Positions 26,720 through 36,082 of a DNA stretch of 64,000 bases are shown here, in pieces. The stretch is taken from assembly GCF_030734285.1 (NCBI RefSeq), contig NZ_CP132294.1, positions 2,480,001-2,544,000 on the forward strand. The letters are read 5' to 3'. How positions within the stretch are numbered: the stretch's first letter is position 1; the number at the start of each line of letters is the position of its first letter. The notes beneath the pieces are model-generated. The model searched no databases, was not told the origin of the DNA, and worked only from the letters and a program-made list of their open reading frames with translations. The DNA comes from Natronococcus sp. AD-5. GTDB taxonomy: Archaea > Halobacteriota > Halobacteria > Halobacteriales > Natrialbaceae. A program made the translations under genes and the position numbers.

Positions 26720-28230
26720 TCGTCCACCTCCCGGCCGCCGTCGGTGACCGAATCGTCGAGTCGCCTGATCTCGCGGTCGAGCGTGTCGAGATCGACCCCC
26801 GCATCGGTCGTTGCGGCCGCGAGCGCAGTTGCGACCGCGGACAGGCCGGTCGCGCCGACGAACGCGACGAGGAACGACGGCTCCGGAAGGACGTCCCCGG
26901 CGCCGGGAATCACGGCGAGCGCCGCGCGGGCTAGTGGGAAGAAGGCGATTCCGACGACGATGCCCGAGACGCTCGCGGCGATCGCGCCCGATCCGGTGAG
27001 TCGTTCGGTGTACAGCCCGGCGAGAAACGGGACGAAGACGGCCGCCGCGAGCAGGTCCGCCGTCAGGAACAGTTCGAGAACGCTGTAGCCCTGCACGCCG
27101 ACGACCATCGCGCCGAGCGCGACCGCGATCGTCAATCCCCGCCCGCCGATCCAGAGGGTTCGCTGCTCGACGTCGTCGAACACCCGCGCGAGGTCGGCGG
27201 TGACGACGCTCGCGATCGCGTTGAACATCGTGTCCGCGGAACTCATCACGAGCAACACGGCGAGCACGACTACGGCGAGCGTCACCCAGGTCGGGAACGC
27301 CTCCTCGAGCACCAGGAAGAACGCGACGCTCGCGGTTCCGGCCTCCGTCAGACCGAGCGCCGCGGCCGCGACCCCGAACAGCCCCGCCAGCAGGATCATC
27401 GGAATCACGACGATCGCGGCGACCCCGAAGCCGCGCCGGAGCGAGGACGTCTCGTCGGCCGCATACACGCGCTGCCACATCCCCTGGTTCAGCATGTTCG
27501 CGCCGAGGATGGCGAACGCCACGTAGGCGCCGAACTCGAGAGCGGGGCGGAAGGTCGGATCGAGCAGCGTCGCGTCGGTCGCAACGGCGGCCGCGTGGAG
27601 CTCGCCGGCGCCGCCCAGCGCGAGCAGCGCGCCGGCGAAGCTGATCGCGAGCAGCGGAAGGATGACGAGCGTCTGGATCGTATCGGTGACGATGCTAGCG
27701 ACGAGCCCGCCGTACGCCGTGTAGACGAGCGTGAACCCCCCGACGAGCAGCGCCGTCTGCCAGTGAGGGATCCCCGCGACGAGCGCGAGTGCTCCGGCGA
27801 TACCCGTCAATTCCGCGGCGAGGAAGATGAACATGTAGAAGACGGAAACCAGCAGCACGAACAGGTACATTCCGGCGCCGAAACGCGCGTAGGCGAACTC
27901 CGTCAGCGAGTGCCCCGACGGCATCACCGTCCGGATCCGTGCGCCGACCGGGACGAACAGGAGAAGGGGGACGGCGCTCCCGATCGCGTAGCCCAGAATT
28001 GCTCCGACGCCGCCGAAGGCGGCCCCGGCCTCCGCGGGACTGAAGAGGATCCACGCGCCCATCATCGAGGCGACGACGGTGGCGGTGAGCGTCCCGCGAC
28101 CGGCCGTCCCGCGAGCGCTAATGAAGTCGTCGACCGATCGGACCCGTCCCCTGGCGGCGAGCAGTCCTACGACGGTGAACGCCGCGACCGTCGCGATCGT
28201 TATCCCGAGCGCGAGCGACGACGACACCAT
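26716..28230 (-). CDS. Sodium:solute symporter (SSS family), candidate thiamine-precursor transporter
   Basis: The 504-residue protein has about 13 membrane helices. It carries SSS landmarks such as DDFISARGTAGRGTLTATVV early, GHSLTEFAYARFG, TLVYTAYGGLVASIVTDTIQ and LLVMSSADTMFNAIASVVTA, the Na2-site helix. It begins immediately after the TenA_E-type stop (28231/28230) and is followed by a coupled small membrane protein. Neighbouring pyrimidine-salvage enzymes suggest uptake of a thiamine degradation product or hydroxymethylpyrimidine. Specificity is inferred only from context. Confidence 0.88.
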   Translation of the reverse strand: MVSSSLALGITIATVAAFTVVGLLAARGRVRSVDDFISARGTAGRGTLTATVVASMMGAWILFSPAEAGAAFGGVGAILGYAIGSAVPLLLFVPVGARIRTVMPSGHSLTEFAYARFGAGMYLFVLLVSVFYMFIFLAAELTGIAGALALVAGIPHWQTALLVGGFTLVYTAYGGLVASIVTDTIQTLVILPLLAISFAGALLALGGAGELHAAAVATDATLLDPTFRPALEFGAYVAFAILGANMLNQGMWQRVYAADETSSLRRGFGVAAIVVIPMILLAGLFGVAAAALGLTEAGTASVAFFLVLEEAFPTWVTLAVVVLAVLLVMSSADTMFNAIASVVTADLARVFDDVEQRTLWIGGRGLTIAVALGAMVVGVQGYSVLELFLTADLLAAAVFVPFLAGLYTERLTGSGAIAASVSGIVVGIAFFPLARAALAVIPGAGDVLPEPSFLVAFVGATGLSAVATALAAATTDAGVDLDTLDREIRRLDDSVTDGGREVDE

Positions 28231-28989
28231 CTACGCTCCCTCCGGATCGGTCGCCTGCGGCTCGTACGCCTCGTCGAAGAACGCGACCTCGAGGTCGACC
28301 GTCCGGCGGAACAGCCGTTCGACGCGCGCCTGTCGGCGCGGCGAGCAGTCCGGCCCGACCGCGTCGAGTTGCTCGCGGAGTTCGTCGACGAACGCGACGA
28401 ACGACGGCACCGCGTGGAGGTCGATCCACTCGGCGTAGTAGAACGGCAGGTCGGCGCCGGCGCTCGGGGGCTCCGTTTCGGAATCCGCGTACTCTTCGGC
28501 GACCGCGGTCGCCCACTCCCGGTAGATCCACTCCGCGGGGACCAGCACGGCCAGCGTCTCGGCGTATCCCCCTTCGCGCGCGGCCCGGCTCAGCAGGTCG
28601 ACGAACGCCGCGGTCGTCGGCGAGTGGTCGGGATCGCGCCGCCGCGATTCGGAGACGTCTAACGCGTCGAACGACCGCTCGAAGTAGTCGTTCTCCTCGC
28701 CGGTGACCGTCTCGAGGAACTCGATCAGCGGCCGCTTCGCGTCGATACCCGGCGCCTCTCCGACGGCGAATCCGAACGTCCCGACGAGCGCGTCGAGGAA
28801 CGCGTAGTCCCGAACGAGGTACGCCGCGTAGGCCTCCTCGTCGAGGGTGCCCGCGCCCAACTCCCGCGTAAAGGGGTGAGCTACCGCGTCCGACCACGCC
28901 GGTTCCGACCTCTCGCGGAGCCAGTCGGTGAACCGCGCGTCGTCGATCTCGTCCGCGTACGCGTCGTACGTGGCGGGGACGTCGCTCAC
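28231..28989 (-). CDS. TenA family protein of the cysteine-less (TenA_E) type
   Basis: The 252-residue protein has the TenA helical fold: FTDWLRERSEPAWSDAVAHP, YAAYLVRDYAFLDALVGTFG, and PFYYAEWIDLHAVPSFVAFV near the end. Where TenA_C proteins have the nucleophilic cysteine (YPCMQGY in the neighbour) this one reads LVPAEWIYREWA, with a glutamate. That matches the TenA_E group, known for processing formylamino/aminopyrimidine breakdown products of thiamine. The GTG start overlaps the stop of the upstream tenA by four bases. Confidence 0.82.
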   Translation of the reverse strand: MSDVPATYDAYADEIDDARFTDWLRERSEPAWSDAVAHPFTRELGAGTLDEEAYAAYLVRDYAFLDALVGTFGFAVGEAPGIDAKRPLIEFLETVTGEENDYFERSFDALDVSESRRRDPDHSPTTAAFVDLLSRAAREGGYAETLAVLVPAEWIYREWATAVAEEYADSETEPPSAGADLPFYYAEWIDLHAVPSFVAFVDELREQLDAVGPDCSPRRQARVERLFRRTVDLEVAFFDEAYEPQATDPEGA

Positions 28990-29645
28990 AGCCCCCACCC
29001 CTCCTGCGTGTAGGCCATCTCCCAGAACCGGTACTCGAGCTTGGCGCTCGTCAGAAACGCTTCGCGCATCGCGTCGTGTTCGCCGGGGTAGCGCTCGCCG
29101 CACCGATCGACGAACGTCCGACACCACGCGGTCGCCTCGCGGAACTCGTCGCCGGTGTACGTCTCGATGAACGGCGTGAACTCGTGCTCCCCGTCGGCGA
29201 GCTCCGTCATACGTTCGGCGACGTCGAGGTACCCCTGCATGCACGGGTATAGCGCCGCGGCGATCTCCGCGATCGACCCCTCGTAGGCCGTCCGCACGAG
29301 GAAGCTCGTGTACGCGACGCAGGTCGGCGCCTTCTCGACCCGCTCGAGTTCGTCCGTCGAAATGCCGTAGTCGGCGGCGAACTCCCGGTGGAGGTCCAGT
29401 TCGTGGTCGAGCACCTGGTGGGCGACGCCGAGGAGGTGGGTCATCGTCTCCTCGTCGCGCGCCTTGCTGCCGGCGATCGCGAACAGCCGCGCGTAGTCGA
29501 GCAGGTAACGGTAATCCTGTTTCACCCAGTATTCGAACGCGTCGTCGTCGAGCGTCCCCTCGGCGAGTTCGACAACGAACGGGTGTTCGAACTGCGCCTC
29601 CCAAACGTGTCGGCCGTGCTCGAGGAGGTCCTCGCTGAAAGCCAT
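28986..29645 (-). CDS. tenA: TenA family aminopyrimidine aminohydrolase (TenA_C type)
   Basis: The 219-residue protein is a canonical TenA/thiaminase II. C135 in AALYPCMQGYLDVAE is at the same number as the catalytic cysteine of Bacillus TenA. YWVKQDYRYLLDYARLFAIA and the C-terminal EYRFWEMAYTQEGW with its glutamate are present. It hydrolyses aminomethylpyrimidine to hydroxymethylpyrimidine for thiamine salvage. First gene of an operon tenA_C, tenA_E, symporter, small membrane protein, with overlaps at most junctions. I looked for a TPP riboswitch core upstream and did not see one, so control is probably by protein. Confidence 0.9.
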   Translation of the reverse strand: MAFSEDLLEHGRHVWEAQFEHPFVVELAEGTLDDDAFEYWVKQDYRYLLDYARLFAIAGSKARDEETMTHLLGVAHQVLDHELDLHREFAADYGISTDELERVEKAPTCVAYTSFLVRTAYEGSIAEIAAALYPCMQGYLDVAERMTELADGEHEFTPFIETYTGDEFREATAWCRTFVDRCGERYPGEHDAMREAFLTSAKLEYRFWEMAYTQEGWGL

Positions 29646-29831
29646 CACCCTCCCTTCGGACGTGCTGAAGATATACGTGGCGAATACCACTCGATAATCA
29701 CCGTGACGCTCCGTATATCGGACGGGTTCGACGGCGTGGTACGGCGGGGGTGAGATCGCTCGAGGCCGACCCCGACCGGAGCACACACCATCACAACGCT
29801 TTTATCCCGCTCGAGATAACTCGTATCCACG

Positions 29832-29952
29832 ATGGTAGGTGTCCGCTTTACAGGGGCTCTCGCCCGCTTCTAATCCACACCTACCGCTCGCCGTGTCGAT
29901 CCACCGGCGAGCGGCGTGCGCGGACGCCCGTCCGAACTTCTGTCCGAAGTTC
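29832..29952 (+). promoter_or_regulatory. Structured 5' leader of thrS with three hairpins
   Basis: After a TATA-like TTTTATCC near 29800, transcription should begin near 29828. Three exact inverted repeats follow. The first is GGTAGGTGT (29834-29842) with ACACCTACC (29877-29885), enclosing GGGC-TCTC-GCCC at 29854-29865. The second is CCGCTCGCCG (29884-29893) with CGGCGAGCGG (29905-29914). The third is GAACTTC (29934-29940) with GAAGTTC (29946-29952). Stems 1 and 2 share two bases and so could compete. Long structured leaders are unusual in haloarchaea; a cis-regulatory or small RNA role is inferred. Confidence 0.6.
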
Positions 29953-29969
29953 CCAGATCAGTTACAGTC

Positions 29970-31913
29970 ATGTCAGAATCAGATTCACAGCAACGGATAG
30001 CGGTCGTACTGCCAGACGGGTCCGAACTCGAAGTCGACGCCGGCGCCACGGTCGAGGACTGCGCCTACGAGATCGGCCCCGGACTCGGAAGCGACACGAT
30101 CGCCGGGAAGCTCGACGGCGACCTCGTCGCAAAGGAAGAGCCCGTCTACGACGGCGCGGAACTCGAGATCGTCACGGATCAGTCCGAGGAGTACCTGCAG
30201 GTGATGCGCCACTCCGCTTCGCACTGTCTCGCCCAGGCCGTTTTCCGCCACTACGACGACGTCGACCTGGCTATCGGTCCGCCGACGGACGAGGGCTTCT
30301 ACTACGACTTCGACAACCTCGAGATCGACGAGGAGGACCTCGCGGACCTCGAGCGCGAGATCGAGGAGATCGTCGCGGAAGACTACGAGATCGAGCGCGA
30401 GGAGGTCTCGATCGAAGAGGCCGAGGAGCGCCTCGCCGACGAACCCTACAAGCTCGAGTTGCTCGAGGAGTTCGCCGACGAGTCGGACACGGTGAGCTTC
30501 TACAAACAGGGCGAGTGGGAGGACCTCTGTGCCGGCCCGCACGTCGACTCGACGGGCGAGATCGGCGTCGTCGAACTGCTCGAGATCGCCGGCGCCTACT
30601 GGCGCGGCGACGAGGAGAATCCGATGCAGACGCGCATCTACGGCACGGCCTTCGCCGAGGAGAGCGACCTCGAGGAGTTCTTAGAGCGCAAGGAGGAAGC
30701 CGAGAAGCGCGACCACCGACGGATCGGCAACGAGATGGATCTCTTCTCGATCCAGGACGTGACGGGCCCCGGCCTGCCGCTGTATCACCCCGCCGGGAAG
30801 ACGGTGCTGAAGGAACTCGAGGAGTTCGTCGAGGAGCTGAACCAGGATGCGGGCTACGACTACGTCGAGACGCCACACGTCTTCAAGACGGACCTCTGGC
30901 ACCGCTCGGGCCACTACGAGAACTACGCCGACGACATGTTCATCTTCGACGTCGGCGACGACGAGTTCGGCCTGAAGCCCATGAACTGCCCCGGTCACGC
31001 CGCGATCTTCCAGGACCACTCCTGGAGCTACCGCGACCTCCCCATTCGGTACGCCGAGAACGGGAAGGTCTACCGCAAGGAACAGCGCGGCGAGCTGTCG
31101 GGACTCTCGCGGGTCTGGGCGTTCACGATCGACGACGGCCACCTCTTCGTCCGTCCCGACCAGATCGAGGCCGAAGTCGAGGGGATCATGGACATGATCA
31201 CGGACGTGCTCGAGACGTTCGACCTCGAGTACGAGATGGCCCTCGCGACGCGGCCCGAGAAGTCCGTCGGCAGCGACGAGATCTGGGAGCGCGCCGAGGA
31301 GCAACTGGAGTCCGTCCTCGAAAAGCGGGACCTCGACTACGACCTCGAGGAGGGCGACGGCGCCTTCTACGGGCCGAAGATCGACTTCGCGTTCGAGGAC
31401 GCCATCGGCCGCTCGTGGGACGGCCCGACGGTCCAGCTCGACTTCAACATGCCCGAGCGGTTCGACCTCGACTACGTCGGGGAGGACAACGAGGAGCACG
31501 AGCCGGTGATGATCCATCGCGCGCTGTACGGCAGCTACGAGCGGTTCTTCATGATGCTCATCGAGCACTACGAGGGCCGGTTCCCGCTGTGGCTCGCCCC
31601 CGAACAGGTCCGCGTACTGCCGATCTCCGACGACAACCTGGGCTACGCCCACCGGGTCGCGAACGAGTTCGACGACTTCCGGGTCGAGGTCGACGACCGC
31701 GACAGCACGCTCGAGCGCAAGATCCGCGCGGCCCACGACGACCGCGTCCCCTACCAGATCATCGTCGGCGACAACGAGGAGGAGGCCAACAACATCTCGG
31801 TTCGGGACCGCTTCGAGGACCAGGAGTACGACGTCGAGATCGACGAGTTCAGAGCGCACCTCGAGGCCGAGCGCGAGGAGAAGCGGACGGAACCGGACTT
31901 CCTGCGGGACTGA
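29970..31913 (+). CDS. thrS: Threonyl-tRNA synthetase, bacterial-type architecture
   Basis: The 647-residue protein has an N-terminal TGS domain ([20 protein letters not shown]), the editing N2 domain with [17 protein letters not shown], and the class II core. Motif 1 lies near [17 protein letters not shown]. Motif 2 is [20 protein letters not shown]. Motif 3 is [20 protein letters not shown]. The zinc ligands include the cysteine in [14 protein letters not shown]. The C-terminal anticodon domain is complete. The editing domain is of the bacterial/eukaryal type rather than the archaeal DTD-like type, as is common in haloarchaea. It is preceded by a structured leader that may regulate it. Confidence 0.95.
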   Translation: MSESDSQQRIAVVLPDGSELEVDAGATVEDCAYEIGPGLGSDTIAGKLDGDLVAKEEPVYDGAELEIVTDQSEEYLQVMRHSASHCLAQAVFRHYDDVDLAIGPPTDEGFYYDFDNLEIDEEDLADLEREIEEIVAEDYEIEREEVSIEEAEERLADEPYKLELLEEFADESDTVSFYKQGEWEDLCAGPHVDSTGEIGVVELLEIAGAYWRGDEENPMQTRIYGTAFAEESDLEEFLERKEEAEKRDHRRIGNEMDLFSIQDVTGPGLPLYHPAGKTVLKELEEFVEELNQDAGYDYVETPHVFKTDLWHRSGHYENYADDMFIFDVGDDEFGLKPMNCPGHAAIFQDHSWSYRDLPIRYAENGKVYRKEQRGELSGLSRVWAFTIDDGHLFVRPDQIEAEVEGIMDMITDVLETFDLEYEMALATRPEKSVGSDEIWERAEEQLESVLEKRDLDYDLEEGDGAFYGPKIDFAFEDAIGRSWDGPTVQLDFNMPERFDLDYVGEDNEEHEPVMIHRALYGSYERFFMMLIEHYEGRFPLWLAPEQVRVLPISDDNLGYAHRVANEFDDFRVEVDDRDSTLERKIRAAHDDRVPYQIIVGDNEEEANNISVRDRFEDQEYDVEIDEFRAHLEAEREEKRTEPDFLRD

Positions 31914-31924
31914 GACGGGCGCGA

Positions 31925-32527
31925 TTACTCCGTTCTGACTGCTTTTACCGTCCGTAACCCGACGAACCGCGGCGCGCGCTCGACGTAGCGTTCGTAGGCC
32001 TCGCCGTACTGTTCGCGGAGCCACGGTTCTTCGGCGAACGGAAGCGTCAGCCACCAGCCGACGTAGATCGCACAGAGCACGGCGACCAGCGCCGAGTTCG
32101 CCAGCAGCACGAACCCGACGCTCGCGACGACGTAGCCGACGTACTGCGGGTTGCGGGAGTACCGGTACCAGCCCCCGGTCCGTAACTCGCCGGTCAATCC
32201 TGCGGTCTCCTCGGCGCCCAGATCGAACCCGGACGCGATAGCTACGGCGAACCCGGGGACGAACAGCGCCGATCCGACGAGCAGCGAAGGAGTTCGCGGG
32301 AGGCCGAGACCGTTCCAGTCCACCAGCGCGACGACCAGTAAACTCGCGGTGAACACCTGCGAGAGCGTCCACTGGGCATAGAACCGCCAGTCCTGTTCGC
32401 CGGGCGGCCAGTAGTCCGCAACGCCGAACGCGCTGGCGAGCGCTCCCGCGAAGTTAGTGAGCAGCGCACCAGTTCCGACGGCGAACGCGACCGTCGACAG
32501 CGACTCGAGCGAACTCGACCCGATCAT
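31925..32527 (-). CDS. Isoprenylcysteine carboxyl methyltransferase-like / phospholipid methyltransferase membrane protein
   Basis: The 200-residue protein has about five membrane segments. It has the C-terminal ICMT/PEMT signature: GGWYRYSRNPQYVGYVVAS, then FAEEPWLREQYGEAYERYVE and RAPRFVG. These residues bind SAM at the membrane face in the family. The methyl acceptor (a lipid or prenylated compound) is unknown. It converges with thrS and has its own upstream region shared divergently with the HTH regulator at 32621. Confidence 0.8.
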   Translation of the reverse strand: MIGSSSLESLSTVAFAVGTGALLTNFAGALASAFGVADYWPPGEQDWRFYAQWTLSQVFTASLLVVALVDWNGLGLPRTPSLLVGSALFVPGFAVAIASGFDLGAEETAGLTGELRTGGWYRYSRNPQYVGYVVASVGFVLLANSALVAVLCAIYVGWWLTLPFAEEPWLREQYGEAYERYVERAPRFVGLRTVKAVRTE

Positions 32528-32620
32528 AGTCGATGATTCCGCCGGGCGGGTCCCTCGACGTTCTCGCGGACACGCTAGTGAATTTATAAGGGATCGGGGA
32601 CCAGCCTCGGTTACGCCCCG

Positions 32621-33322
32621 ATGAAGTACCTCGACGTGCGGCTCTCCCAGCCCGACCGGATGCTCCACCCGATGCAGCGGTTTATCAGAGAGACGGGGGC
32701 GGTCCGGTACGAGGAGCTACAGGCCTGGAACGTCGACGCTCGAGCGCCCGACCTCGAGTACGAACTGTTCTACGTCGAGGCCGACCGCGAGCCCTACGAG
32801 GAGGCGCTCGATATCGTCGACTCCATCCGCTGGTACGATCTGACGCCCGTCGACGACGACGCCTTTTACCTCTACGTCTGTCAGGAGACCCGCGACGAGG
32901 ACGTTCGCTGGCGGGAGGCGTTCGCCGCGCTGGACCTCGTCGTCGTGCCGCCGGTAGTCTACGACTCCACCGCCGCCTTCTCGATGACCGTCGTCGGCAC
33001 CGGCGAGAACCTCCGGGCGATGCTCGACGGGCTCCCCGACGAGATCGACGTCACCGTGCGGACGATCGGCGAGTACGACCGCCTGCACGCGCCCCTCGTC
33101 GACGACCTCACCGACCGGCAGCTCGAGGCCGTCGCGGCCGCGGTCGACGTCGGCTACTTCGACGTTCCGCGCGAGGGCGGGGTCGACGAGGTCGCGGCTG
33201 AACTCGGCTGCGCTTCGAGTACGGCGTCGACGTTGCTGCAGAAGGCCCAGGCGCGAGTGATGCGGCGGCTGGTTCGGCGGTACGGCCGAGAACGGGCGAT
33301 TCACGATTCAGCTGGCCGATAG
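32621..33322 (+). CDS. Bacterio-opsin activator type HTH regulator
   Basis: The 233-residue protein ends in an HTH_10 (Bat-type) domain: DDLTDRQLEAVAAAVDVGYF, DVPREGGVDEVAAELG, SSTASTLLQKAQARVMRRLV. The first ~150 residues form a ligand-type domain with no cysteine cluster, as in many haloarchaeal Bat paralogues. AATTTATAAG near 32580 is the probable promoter. Its targets are unknown; the neighbouring methyltransferase gene is transcribed divergently. Confidence 0.85.
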   Translation: MKYLDVRLSQPDRMLHPMQRFIRETGAVRYEELQAWNVDARAPDLEYELFYVEADREPYEEALDIVDSIRWYDLTPVDDDAFYLYVCQETRDEDVRWREAFAALDLVVVPPVVYDSTAAFSMTVVGTGENLRAMLDGLPDEIDVTVRTIGEYDRLHAPLVDDLTDRQLEAVAAAVDVGYFDVPREGGVDEVAAELGCASSTASTLLQKAQARVMRRLVRRYGRERAIHDSAGR

Positions 33323-33426
33323 AGCTGAGGAACGGTCGTTACCGTCCCGTTTAATCCATGTACGTGGTTTTCTCACACACTAACGGAGATCGAAATACCC
33401 ATGGTTGCAGAATCGTGCATACCACT

Positions 33427-34137
33427 ATGAACCGCGCCGAGAAGGCCGCCCTCCAGCTGCGGGCGGTCGACGTCCTGCGGATGTTGAAGGAGACGCGAAC
33501 GTACGACGAACTCGCCGACGAGACGGACCTGCCGGCCGGCGACCTCAACCGCTACGTCAACGGCCACGTCCTCCCCGGGACCGACCGGGCGGCGGAGGTC
33601 GTCGAGGAACTCGGGCGGGGCGCGCTCGCGAACGAACTGAACGCCCGGATCCGCGTCGACGACGAGGGATACGTCGACAACACGGCGACCGTCTTCGACC
33701 AGCCCTTCCTGGATCTCGTCGCCCCCGTCGTCGCCAACGCCTTCGACTTCGACCGGCCCGACGTCGTCCTGACCGCCGCGACGGACGGCATCACGCTGGC
33801 CGGCGCGCTCGCGAGCTACTACGGGACCCGCTGCGCCTACGCGAAGAAAACAAAGGAGACGGCCGTCGAGGAGTTCATCGAAGCCCGCGAGCGGCTCCAG
33901 TCCGGCATCGAGATCACCTACTACCTGCCCGCGTCGGCGCTCGACGCCGGCGAGTCCGTCCTCGTCGTCGACGACCTCATCCGCTCGGGGGAGACGCAGG
34001 AACTCCTGCTCGACATCGTCGAAACCGCCGACGCCGACGTCGCGGGCGTCTTCGCGCTCATCGCCGCCGGCGACGACGGGATCGAGCGCGCCCGCGCACG
34101 AACGGACGCGCCGGTCGGCGCCCTCACGACGGTCTGA
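33427..34137 (+). CDS. HTH-phosphoribosyltransferase fusion, likely regulator
   Basis: The 236-residue protein couples an N-terminal helix-turn-helix (TRTYDELADETDLPAGDLNR, YVNGHVLPG) with a type I PRTase domain whose PRPP loop is LVVDDLIRSGETQELLLDI. LTAATDGITLAGALASYYG and YAKKTKETAVEEF line the active site. Archaeal proteins of this design include purine-linked regulators and GfcR-type carbon regulators. Whether it still has transferase activity is unclear. The ATG at 33427 is chosen because residues before it lack haloarchaeal character. Confidence 0.82.
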   Translation: MNRAEKAALQLRAVDVLRMLKETRTYDELADETDLPAGDLNRYVNGHVLPGTDRAAEVVEELGRGALANELNARIRVDDEGYVDNTATVFDQPFLDLVAPVVANAFDFDRPDVVLTAATDGITLAGALASYYGTRCAYAKKTKETAVEEFIEARERLQSGIEITYYLPASALDAGESVLVVDDLIRSGETQELLLDIVETADADVAGVFALIAAGDDGIERARARTDAPVGALTTV

Positions 34138-34143
34138 CGCCGC

Positions 34144-34572
34144 TCACTCGGAGCGTTCGGCTTCGATCTCGCCGAACAGCGCCTCGACGCGCGCTTTGAC
34201 GTCCTCGCGAATCTCGCGAACCGACTCGAGGTCCCGCCCGTGCGGATCCTCGAGGTTCCAGTCGCGGACGTCCGCGTCGGCGTCGAGCTCGAGCGTCGAG
34301 CAGCCCATCGTCGCGACGTAGTCGCAGGCCTCGAGTTCCGCCTCCGTGATCTCCCGAGGCGCCCGATCCGAGAGGTCGATACCTTCCTCGTCCATGGCCT
34401 CGAGGACGACGTCGTGGACCGACTCCGCCGGGTGGGTGCCGCCCGAACGGATCTCGACGGCGTCGGCGAGGCCGCGGGCCTCGCGTTCGCGCTCGGCGTA
34501 GGCGGTCGCCATCTGGCTCCGGCCGGCGTTCTGGACGCACACCATCGCGATGCGGGTCGTCTCGGCTGACAT
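34144..34572 (-). CDS. Low molecular weight protein-tyrosine phosphatase / arsenate reductase family protein
   Basis: The 142-residue protein has the P-loop MVCVQNAGRSQMATAYAE, of the form CVQNxxRSQMA common to ArsC-type thioredoxin-coupled enzymes. DPHG near residue 111 holds the general acid Asp, and CDYVATMGC and a further cysteine CSTLELD lie downstream. The family reduces arsenate to arsenite or dephosphorylates tyrosine. No other ars genes are nearby, so a phosphatase role cannot be excluded. It converges with the PRTase regulator gene. Confidence 0.85.
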   Translation of the reverse strand: MSAETTRIAMVCVQNAGRSQMATAYAEREREARGLADAVEIRSGGTHPAESVHDVVLEAMDEEGIDLSDRAPREITEAELEACDYVATMGCSTLELDADADVRDWNLEDPHGRDLESVREIREDVKARVEALFGEIEAERSE

Positions 34573-34886
34573 AGCGGCTAGCAGTCGAAGCCGATACCTA
34601 ACGGTTCGTATGTGGATTCCCGTGAGGTAGATAGTCACTAATACCGAACCGATCGGATGCTCGAGTGCGAGTAGTGTCCGTATACTAACTGTTTCTGCAC
34701 TTCGTAACTCGCAGGAGTCGCCCAAACTCGGCGACTGGCACGACGACGCTCCGCCCGAGCGACGACTGACTACCGCGGCGAGCCGACGTCGGGCCGACCG
34801 GTCGAAATCCACCGCTACCTCTCGGTCGCCGTCTCAGGTTCCAAAAAGAGCGATATCGGGGCCGGTTCGGCGGCCGATCGTCGGAC
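34573..34886. other. Intergenic stretch, no gene seen
   Basis: The stretch lies downstream of uspA (minus) and upstream of the LMW phosphatase gene (minus). No frame shows a convincing haloarchaeal protein. A TA-rich segment around 34615-34690 probably holds the promoter of the phosphatase gene. Confidence 0.45.
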
Positions 34887-35321
34887 TCAGCGAACGATCG
34901 TCACCGGGACGGGTGACCGCCGGGCGACGGTTTCGGCGACGCTTCCGAGGAGGATCCGACTGGCGCCGGTGCGCCCGTGGCTGCCGATAACGACGTGATC
35001 GACGTCGTTGTCGTCCGCGTAGTCGACGATCGATCGCGAGATGCCGCCGACGATGTGGTCCGTCTCGATGGTGACGCCGCGCTCGGCCGCCCGTTCTTTC
35101 GCGTCCTCGAGGATGGTCTCGGCGCGCGTTTCGTGGTGTTCCTGGATCTCGTCGTAGTTCGCCATCGCGCCGCCCTCGATCCCCGTCGCCGCGTAGAAGT
35201 CGCCCGGATCGAGGACGTGCAACGCCGTGATCGTGGCCTCGGGGTGCTCCTCGATGGCGAACTCGAGGGCCTGCGTCGAACGGTCCGAGTCGTCTACGGG
35301 TACGAGGACGTGGTTTGCCAT
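34887..35321 (-). CDS. Universal stress protein UspA family
   Basis: The 144-residue protein is a single Usp domain: MANHVLVPVDDSDRSTQALE, and the ATP-binding loop VIGSHGRTGASRILLGSVAE with TVARRSPVPVTIVR at the C-terminus. The G-x2-G-x9-G-S type motif is complete, so ATP binding is expected. Haloarchaea carry many Usp paralogues; a specific role cannot be assigned. Confidence 0.92.
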   Translation of the reverse strand: MANHVLVPVDDSDRSTQALEFAIEEHPEATITALHVLDPGDFYAATGIEGGAMANYDEIQEHHETRAETILEDAKERAAERGVTIETDHIVGGISRSIVDYADDNDVDHVVIGSHGRTGASRILLGSVAETVARRSPVPVTIVR

Positions 35322-35491
35322 GAACGGAAATACACCGCCCGCTCGGATAAGTTCTCACCCCGAACACGTCTGTCTGCAACGCGATTCCGAGCGGAGCCGT
35401 CGGCGACACGCGACGCGACGGCGGTTTTCTCGAGCGAGCGCCGTCGCTCCCGGTTCGTGCGCCGGCGAAAAAAATCGAGTTCGGCGTGGGC

Positions 35492-36082
35492 TTACTTCGC
35501 GCGGCTCCGGTCGCCCGTGTTGGACGGCCGAACCTTCTCGGCGCCCTTGCCGCGGTTGTTGAGTCCGCGGTTGTCCTTGCCAGCGTTCGTGAGTCCGCGG
35601 AAGGCGCGGTTCTGGTGGGCGTCGTCGCAGATCCAGTTGAGGTCGTCGTCGTTCTGGATCGCGGGGTGGTTCGGATCCACGAGGATCACTTCGAACCACT
35701 TCTGGCTGCCGTCCTCGCCGACCCAGTAGCTGTTGAGCACCCGCAGGTTAGGGTACTTCCGGGAGACGCGCTCCTCGCCGATGCGCTGGATGTTCTTGCG
35801 TCGGCCGATGCGATTGACACCCTGGCGCTTCGACCGGCGACCGGCCGTGAAGCGCTGCTTCCGGGCGGTCCCTTTGCGGACCGAGACCCGGGTCACGACG
35901 ATGCCCTGCTTGGCCTTGTAGCCGAGTTCGCGCGCCTTGTCGAGGCGGGTCGGACGATCGATGCGCTCGATCGCGCCCTGCTTTCGCCATTCCTGCTTTC
36001 GCTGCCACTGCAGTTCCCCGAGCTTTCCGTCGTCGGGGTCCTTCCATGCCTCCTTGATGTGGGAGTAGAAGCTTTTTGCCAT
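35492..36082 (-). CDS. rpl15e: Ribosomal protein L15e
   Basis: The 196-residue basic protein matches archaeal/eukaryal L15e along its length: MAKSFYSHIKEAWKDPDDGK, LGYKAKQGIVVTRVSVRKGT, RRSKRQGVNRIGRRKNIQRI, YPNLRVLNSYWVGEDG and FEVILVDPNHPAIQND. It is a large subunit rRNA-binding protein. A haloarchaeal acidic C-terminal portion follows the conserved body. The start at 36082 gives the canonical MAKS N-terminus. It is a single-gene transcript with a ~290-base upstream region containing its promoter. Confidence 0.97.
   Translation of the reverse strand: MAKSFYSHIKEAWKDPDDGKLGELQWQRKQEWRKQGAIERIDRPTRLDKARELGYKAKQGIVVTRVSVRKGTARKQRFTAGRRSKRQGVNRIGRRKNIQRIGEERVSRKYPNLRVLNSYWVGEDGSQKWFEVILVDPNHPAIQNDDDLNWICDDAHQNRAFRGLTNAGKDNRGLNNRGKGAEKVRPSNTGDRSRAK

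Noticed and set aside
29646-29830. TPP riboswitch upstream of the tenA operon
   Set aside because: I did not find the CUGAGA-type core or the expected pairing, so the operon is more likely protein-regulated.
34144-34572. Arsenic resistance operon
   Set aside because: Only one ArsC/LMW phosphatase-like gene is present; no arsR, arsB, acr3 or arsA lies nearby.
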